Shown in pieces: positions 60,624-64,000 of a stretch of DNA of 64,000 nucleotides. Made by a program: the position numbers and the translations under genes. The notes under the pieces are model-generated. The model was not told the DNA's origin and did not search any database. It worked only from the letters and a program-made list of their open reading frames with translations. The stretch lies in NCBI RefSeq assembly GCF_003952485.1, contig NZ_CP034447.1:3982501-4046500 (forward strand), given 5' to 3'. The stretch comes from Mesorhizobium sp. M1E.F.Ca.ET.045.02.1.1. GTDB taxonomy: Bacteria; Pseudomonadota; Alphaproteobacteria; Rhizobiales; Rhizobiaceae. The stretch's first letter is position 1, and every line of letters starts with the position of its first letter.

Positions 60624-60780
60624 TCACGGCCGAGTTGATCCGTGCCAATAAGAAGATCTGCTGAAGGGCCGCCAAACGAGGCCCGACCGCTATGCGGATA
60701 GGGTCATGTGTGACGATGAGCGAACCAAGGGTTGCGCTCGCCCCACAACCAGGAAAAACACCGCGCCAACTATGTCCCAG
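60624..60780 (-). pseudogene. Remnant of a DppC-type permease gene
   Basis: This stretch is a clear diverged copy of 56351-56510. Shared runs include TCACGGCCGAGTT, CGCCAAACGAGGCCC and ATGCGGATAGGGTCATGTGT, on the same strand. It encodes the permease N-terminal half in broken frames. It directly follows the serine hydrolase stop, suggesting an older order hydrolase-permease or a partial duplication of the importer. Confidence 0.85.
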
Positions 60781-61957
60781 ATGTGGCCTGTCTAATCAGC
60801 TGCTGCGAGGTCGACCATTGAGCTGCTGCGAGGTCAGCCATCATGTTGATCAGAGGGGGATATAGACCCGGGCTGTCACCGCTCTCATTTTCATGCACAG
60901 CCATATAGACAACCGCGATGCCGGTGTCGGGGTTAGCGAGCAGGTATTGCCCACCATAACCACCGTGGCCGATCCAGGTGCCGTTCGTCGTCGTCTGGCG
61001 GCTATAGTACATCCCCTCGCGCGGCTTTGGCCAAGGAGGTCCGTGATCACAGCGTGTTTCTTCGATGAAGCCGCCATCGGCGACACGGAGCCCGTCAACG
61101 CCTGCGCCCTTACGGGCGAAGAGTAGGCCGAAGCGCGCGAGATCGCGGGCGGAAAGCGATGCGCCGCCACCCAGCACGGGTACGCCGTCGCAGTCGCAAG
61201 CAATATGCAAGGAACCCTCAAAACCTGCCCCCTCCACGATCTCGATGAGCCAGCTAGTCAGCGATCGCTTACTTACACGTTCGACGATCCAGCCGAGCAG
61301 TTCGGTGTTAGCCGTTTTGTAGATGACGTGGCCGGTTCGATTCACAAGATCGTCGCTGGTGATCTGGCAGAGGAGCGAGCGGATCGTTAACTCCGTCGCG
61401 AGATCGGCTGGCGAACGCATGCCCGCGGCGGCCTCAATTGTCGACCATGTAATTGCGGCAGGGGCGTTACCGTCGTCGCTATAGTCGTTGGCAACGTTCA
61501 TGTCGGCGACCGCCCTAACGGTAGCCTCCGCATAGCCCGTCCCGATCTCGGGCAGGTATTCCTTCACCCGTTTATTGAGATCGATGAGACCGTCTGCGAC
61601 GCACCGGCCGAGCATGATATTGAGCAGCGTCTTTGTGATCGACTGGACGGAGTGCGGCTTATCCGGCCCGAAGTCCGGAGCATAGGCCTCATAGAGGACC
61701 CTGTCGTCACGAGCTACAACGAAACCGCAGAAATGCGGTACCGAAACGAACCTTGCGACGTCTGGTCTCTCTCTGATGCTGAAATCGATGTCTTTCCTGA
61801 ATGGAAGCAAGCGTGGCGAACGAATCGACATGACGTAACGAGCGATCGTGTGCAAGTTCTGATAACCGTGTCGCCGGAAATTCGCTAGATTCCAGTGTAC
61901 ATTGTTATCGATCGGCGAGACAACCAGATCTGGATTGGGTATCGAAGCAAGCGTCAT
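60770..61957 (-). CDS. Serine hydrolase of the class C beta-lactamase fold
   Basis: 395 residues from the ATG giving MTLASIPNPDLVVSPIDN; the frame extends to 61993. The catalytic S-x-x-K is SVQSITKTLLNI, the tyrosine motif is YKTANTELLGWI, and the third motif region is HGGYGGQYLLANPD. No signal peptide, so it is cytoplasmic. The family includes esterases, D-aminopeptidases and amide hydrolases. The C-terminus is lengthened by a short tandem duplication (AGCTGCTGCGAGGTC at 60798 and 60821), giving LAAAQWSTSQQL instead of the expected end. It follows the M24-like gene by 164 bp. Confidence 0.83.
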   Translation of the reverse strand: MTLASIPNPDLVVSPIDNNVHWNLANFRRHGYQNLHTIARYVMSIRSPRLLPFRKDIDFSIRERPDVARFVSVPHFCGFVVARDDRVLYEAYAPDFGPDKPHSVQSITKTLLNIMLGRCVADGLIDLNKRVKEYLPEIGTGYAEATVRAVADMNVANDYSDDGNAPAAITWSTIEAAAGMRSPADLATELTIRSLLCQITSDDLVNRTGHVIYKTANTELLGWIVERVSKRSLTSWLIEIVEGAGFEGSLHIACDCDGVPVLGGGASLSARDLARFGLLFARKGAGVDGLRVADGGFIEETRCDHGPPWPKPREGMYYSRQTTTNGTWIGHGGYGGQYLLANPDTGIAVVYMAVHENESGDSPGLYPPLINMMADLAAAQWSTSQQLIRQATSGT

Positions 61958-62121
61958 TTGGCAGGTATCCTGATTGGAAACTTTCGAGTGCAATTCATTA
62001 GGTCTTCCTCGCCTGCGAATCCCGCGCCCTTACAGAGGCTCGTGTTGATTGTCCGCAAGCTACATTAGCCAAGATGGCGGATCGGCGACTGTGCTGCGCG
62101 AGTTGTCGTTGCGCCGATAGT

Positions 62122-63294
62122 TCACGCGGGACGTTCGACAAAAGTGTGCGGGATGGCGCTCATCAGTTCCGCGCCATTTTCGGTCACCCGGACAGTGTCG
62201 CTCAACATGTATCTTTCACCACGCTCGTAGAAAGCAGACTGAAGGTGGAAGGTCATATTGGCCAGGATCTCAGTGTCGTTATTGGGCGCCAAGCTAGCTC
62301 CACTAATGGAGTCAACACCAATGGAGTAGCCAATGCGCGATGGCCTAGTGAGACCGTAGGGCCGGATAGCCGCATCGTACGCGCGCGCGACATCGCCGCA
62401 CGTCGCGCCCGGGCGCATTGTGTCGACGGCAGCCTGGAGACCCGCCAGCCCGCCCTCGTGTTGGTTCTTCCGGCGTGCTGTGGCAGGGCCGAGATGAGCC
62501 ATCCGAGTTACTGGAGCCGAGTGCCGATGGCGTGCAGCGGACAACTCCAGAAAATACTGCTCCCCGGCAGCAAATACGTCGTCCATCCACGGCTGGTGCG
62601 GCGCGTTGGAGAACCGGCCACCACGGATGTGCGGTAGCCACGGCGGCGGCCCGCCGGGGATACCTTCGGCCCCGGCGCAAAGCACGGACATGATCGCAGC
62701 AGCTGCCTCACAATGCCGAGTTCCGACGGCGATCTTGTCCATACCGGCAACCAGAGCCCGGTCCGTGATCATCGCCGCCTCCCTCATATAGAAAAGCTCG
62801 CGCTCGGACTTGACCAGCGCACACGTCGCTACCAAGTCGCTTGCGTCAAGCGGCTCCTGAACTCCTAATGCGCCGACAAGTTTGGGGTAGTCGACCATGC
62901 TCAGCGCAGACACTTCGACGCCGATACGTGCAGATGCCCCCACCTTGTCCTTGACGAACCGCCCGATCGCTTCCCACGCACCTTCCCCGCTGGAGCCGGT
63001 GATGCAGCTTTCGGCGTATCCGACAACCCGTTCCTGCGGAAGCCAGCATCCGGCGTCGGCCGCAGTGTCGGCGTCCATCTTACGCAGGATGAAGTAGGGA
63101 TCGTCATCCAGCGTCACGAGCACGCCCTGCGGCGAATAAGCATGAAACTCATACCCCAGGAGATAGACTTGGTCGGCCTGTGAGGACACCACCAGCGCGT
63201 CCATCCCAGCCTTAGACATCAACGCACGCGCCTTATCGAGCCGAGTCCGAAACTCCGAAGTCTCAAACGCCTGCACAATATTCTTGTCGTTCAT
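62122..63294 (-). CDS. M24-fold hydrolase without canonical metal ligands (third, divergent)
   Basis: 390 residues from the ATG giving MNDKNIVQAFETSEFRTRLD with GGAGGAG upstream; the frame to 63450 would run through the promoter. N-terminal domain MDALVVSSQADQVYLLGYEF. The first metal-ligand stretch is FLELSAARHRHSAPVTRMAH, the GHGIG position is IGYSIGVDSISG and the EPG glutamate is absent, while the histidine in APHQPWMDD persists. It differs clearly from the two paralogues at 16245 and 27698. It is transcribed from the promoter with operator copy 3 and precedes the serine hydrolase, so it probably belongs to the Dpp-type regulon. Confidence 0.8.
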   Translation of the reverse strand: MNDKNIVQAFETSEFRTRLDKARALMSKAGMDALVVSSQADQVYLLGYEFHAYSPQGVLVTLDDDPYFILRKMDADTAADAGCWLPQERVVGYAESCITGSSGEGAWEAIGRFVKDKVGASARIGVEVSALSMVDYPKLVGALGVQEPLDASDLVATCALVKSERELFYMREAAMITDRALVAGMDKIAVGTRHCEAAAAIMSVLCAGAEGIPGGPPPWLPHIRGGRFSNAPHQPWMDDVFAAGEQYFLELSAARHRHSAPVTRMAHLGPATARRKNQHEGGLAGLQAAVDTMRPGATCGDVARAYDAAIRPYGLTRPSRIGYSIGVDSISGASLAPNNDTEILANMTFHLQSAFYERGERYMLSDTVRVTENGAELMSAIPHTFVERPA

Positions 63295-63384
63295 ATAAAG
63301 CTTCTCCTCCCAATTTCGCCATCCGACACCAGCTCGTCCAAGGCCCCTCCGACGGAGCAGGCTTGGGAAAAGGCGTCCCCCGGT

Positions 63385-63426
63385 GTGTCGACACCTACTG
63401 TCGACATATTGTCGTGAACTTGTCAA
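63385..63426 (-). promoter_or_regulatory. CGACA-N3-TGTCG operator, copy 3, plus GTGTCGACAC
   Basis: CGACATATTGTCG at 63402-63414, with TTGACA on the minus strand (63426-63421) 6 bp before it as -35 box, in the same layout as copy 2. A second perfect palindrome, GTGTCGACAC (63385-63394), lies 7 bp further downstream and shares the TGTCGACA core, perhaps a second binding site. The M24-like start is ~90 bp downstream. Confidence 0.68.
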
Positions 63427-63450
63427 TTTTTTTTCGAGGTTCGACCGCAT

Positions 63451-63849
63451 ATTTTATTTGGTGCAGATTGCGGGTAACGGGCGATCCCGAATAGGTTTCA
63501 TAGAGTCGGGATCGCAGTCGATGTCGTGATCTATCCGTGCTCGATGCCTTCTGCTCGCTGATTCACCCGGCTCTCGATGGCTCAAATTCTCCCGCAGACT
63601 GATGGGCCAGTGCTCATCACTCGGCCAAAGACGATGGGCTGGTCCATGTTGCGGTCGCGAACCCGCTGTGGCCACTGTCACCACATGCGCCGGATAGGCG
63701 ATCTGCCGTGGCACGTGCGGTTATCCAATCCGGCTCCGCACACGCAGTTTCGATGCGGCGCGGCTACTTCGGCCTTTGCCAGACCTCACAGGTGTTTACG
63801 AATTTGGATGCGTGGATTCGCCGAAGATTACGGGCCGTAGACCGGCTGT
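63451..63849. other. Intergenic stretch upstream of the third M24-like operon
   Basis: About 400 bp without a supported gene; open frames on both strands lack recognisable motifs. It may contain decayed mobile-element sequence leading into the remnant at the window edge. Confidence 0.35.
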
Positions 63850-64000
63850 CGGACGGGCAGCATCCACCAGCCGCAGCCGGAGCAAACGAGAACGCAACGC
63901 CTTGATCAAACTCGCCGAAGTCCACCTCCTGCGGCCGTCCCCGATGGCCGGTTTCGGCATCATGGGCGCGATCTGCCCCCACTCATCGTCTGTCAGATCA
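63850..64000 (-). mobile_element. IS5-type transposase N-terminal remnant, cut by the window edge
   Basis: The minus strand from the last base reads DLTDDEWGQIAPMMPKPA and, after a frame change, GRPQEVDFGEF, matching the 'LTDxEWxxIxPxLP...GRPRxxxLRE' start of IS5/IS1031-type transposases. No intact core follows on its downstream side, so it is truncated. The true start lies beyond the window. Confidence 0.55.

Noticed and set aside
1..64000. CRISPR arrays, tRNA or rRNA genes, nod boxes
   Set aside because: No regularly spaced repeats, cloverleaf-like or rRNA-like sequence, or convincing nod box was noticed by eye; a dedicated scan would be decisive.

Overview
The window looks like an accessory, island- or megaplasmid-like stretch from an alphaproteobacterium of the Rhizobiales, most plausibly Mesorhizobium or a close relative. 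This rests on protein family content (PotABCD- and Dpp-type ABC transporters, MmgE/PrpD, M24 and Gfo/Idh/MocA enzymes, IclR regulators), on a TrbM-like conjugation protein at the left edge, and on many insertion-sequence remnants (IS3, IS5, IS6, IS21, IS66, IS110, a group II intron reverse transcriptase). It is an inference from the sequence alone. No rRNA, tRNA or CRISPR array was seen.

Layout. 1-1.9 kb: 3' end of a thermonuclease-like gene, a TrbM/KikA-like gene and small decayed genes. 2.0-5.1 kb: a tightly coupled four-gene unit (response regulator, FkbM methyltransferase, exported SUOX-like domain protein, histidine kinase). 6.1-7.4 kb: a lone ATP-grasp ligase between IS remnants. 7.6-17.4 kb: a nine-gene minus-strand operon (M24-like hydrolase, PotABCD-type ABC transporter, frameshifted amidase, DhaK/DhaL kinase, FAD oxidoreductase). 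17.8-20.1 kb: MmgE/PrpD protein and IclR regulator on the plus strand. 20.1-28.8 kb: an eight-gene minus-strand operon (M24-like hydrolase, HutI-like amidohydrolase, ABC transporter, Gfo/Idh/MocA, second MmgE/PrpD, last permease). 29.1-32.5 kb: an unusual HTH-DctP fusion regulator, a C45 acyltransferase-like hydrolase and an enolase-superfamily enzyme. 32.7-35.7 kb: an alanine racemase, DMT exporter, HAD hydrolase operon. 36-39.7 kb: a saccharopine-dehydrogenase-like oxidoreductase, an IclR gene truncated by an IS6-type remnant, and a Gfo/Idh/MocA oxidoreductase. 39.9-47.8 kb: an insertion-sequence graveyard with one intact IS5-family element and one IS110 element, an Asp/Glu racemase-like gene and an aldo/keto reductase. 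48.1-63.4 kb: a peptide/hydroxyproline-type catabolic region (CocE-like hydrolase, DadA-like oxidase, frameshifted hydroxyproline epimerase, DppABCDF-type transporter, class I glutamine amidotransferase, beta-lactamase-fold hydrolase, third M24-like hydrolase). The right edge is an IS5-type remnant.

How it works together (inference). The same logic recurs: an importer for a small nitrogenous or amide/peptide-like compound, an M24-fold hydrolase lacking the usual metal ligands, another amide-bond hydrolase, and racemases, epimerases or FAD oxidases to feed the products into central metabolism. It reads as a composite scavenging island for unusual amides, D-amino acids, hydroxyproline-like or opine-like compounds. 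Two regulatory signatures stand out. A 19-bp palindrome flanks the HTH-DctP regulator gene. A CGACA-N3-TGTCG palindrome is shared by three promoters in the 48-63 kb region, whose regulator is not in the window unless it was the GntR gene truncated at 42.1 kb.

Several reading frames are broken by single-base differences, two of them in G/C runs inside otherwise well-conserved genes, so sequencing error must be weighed against real decay.
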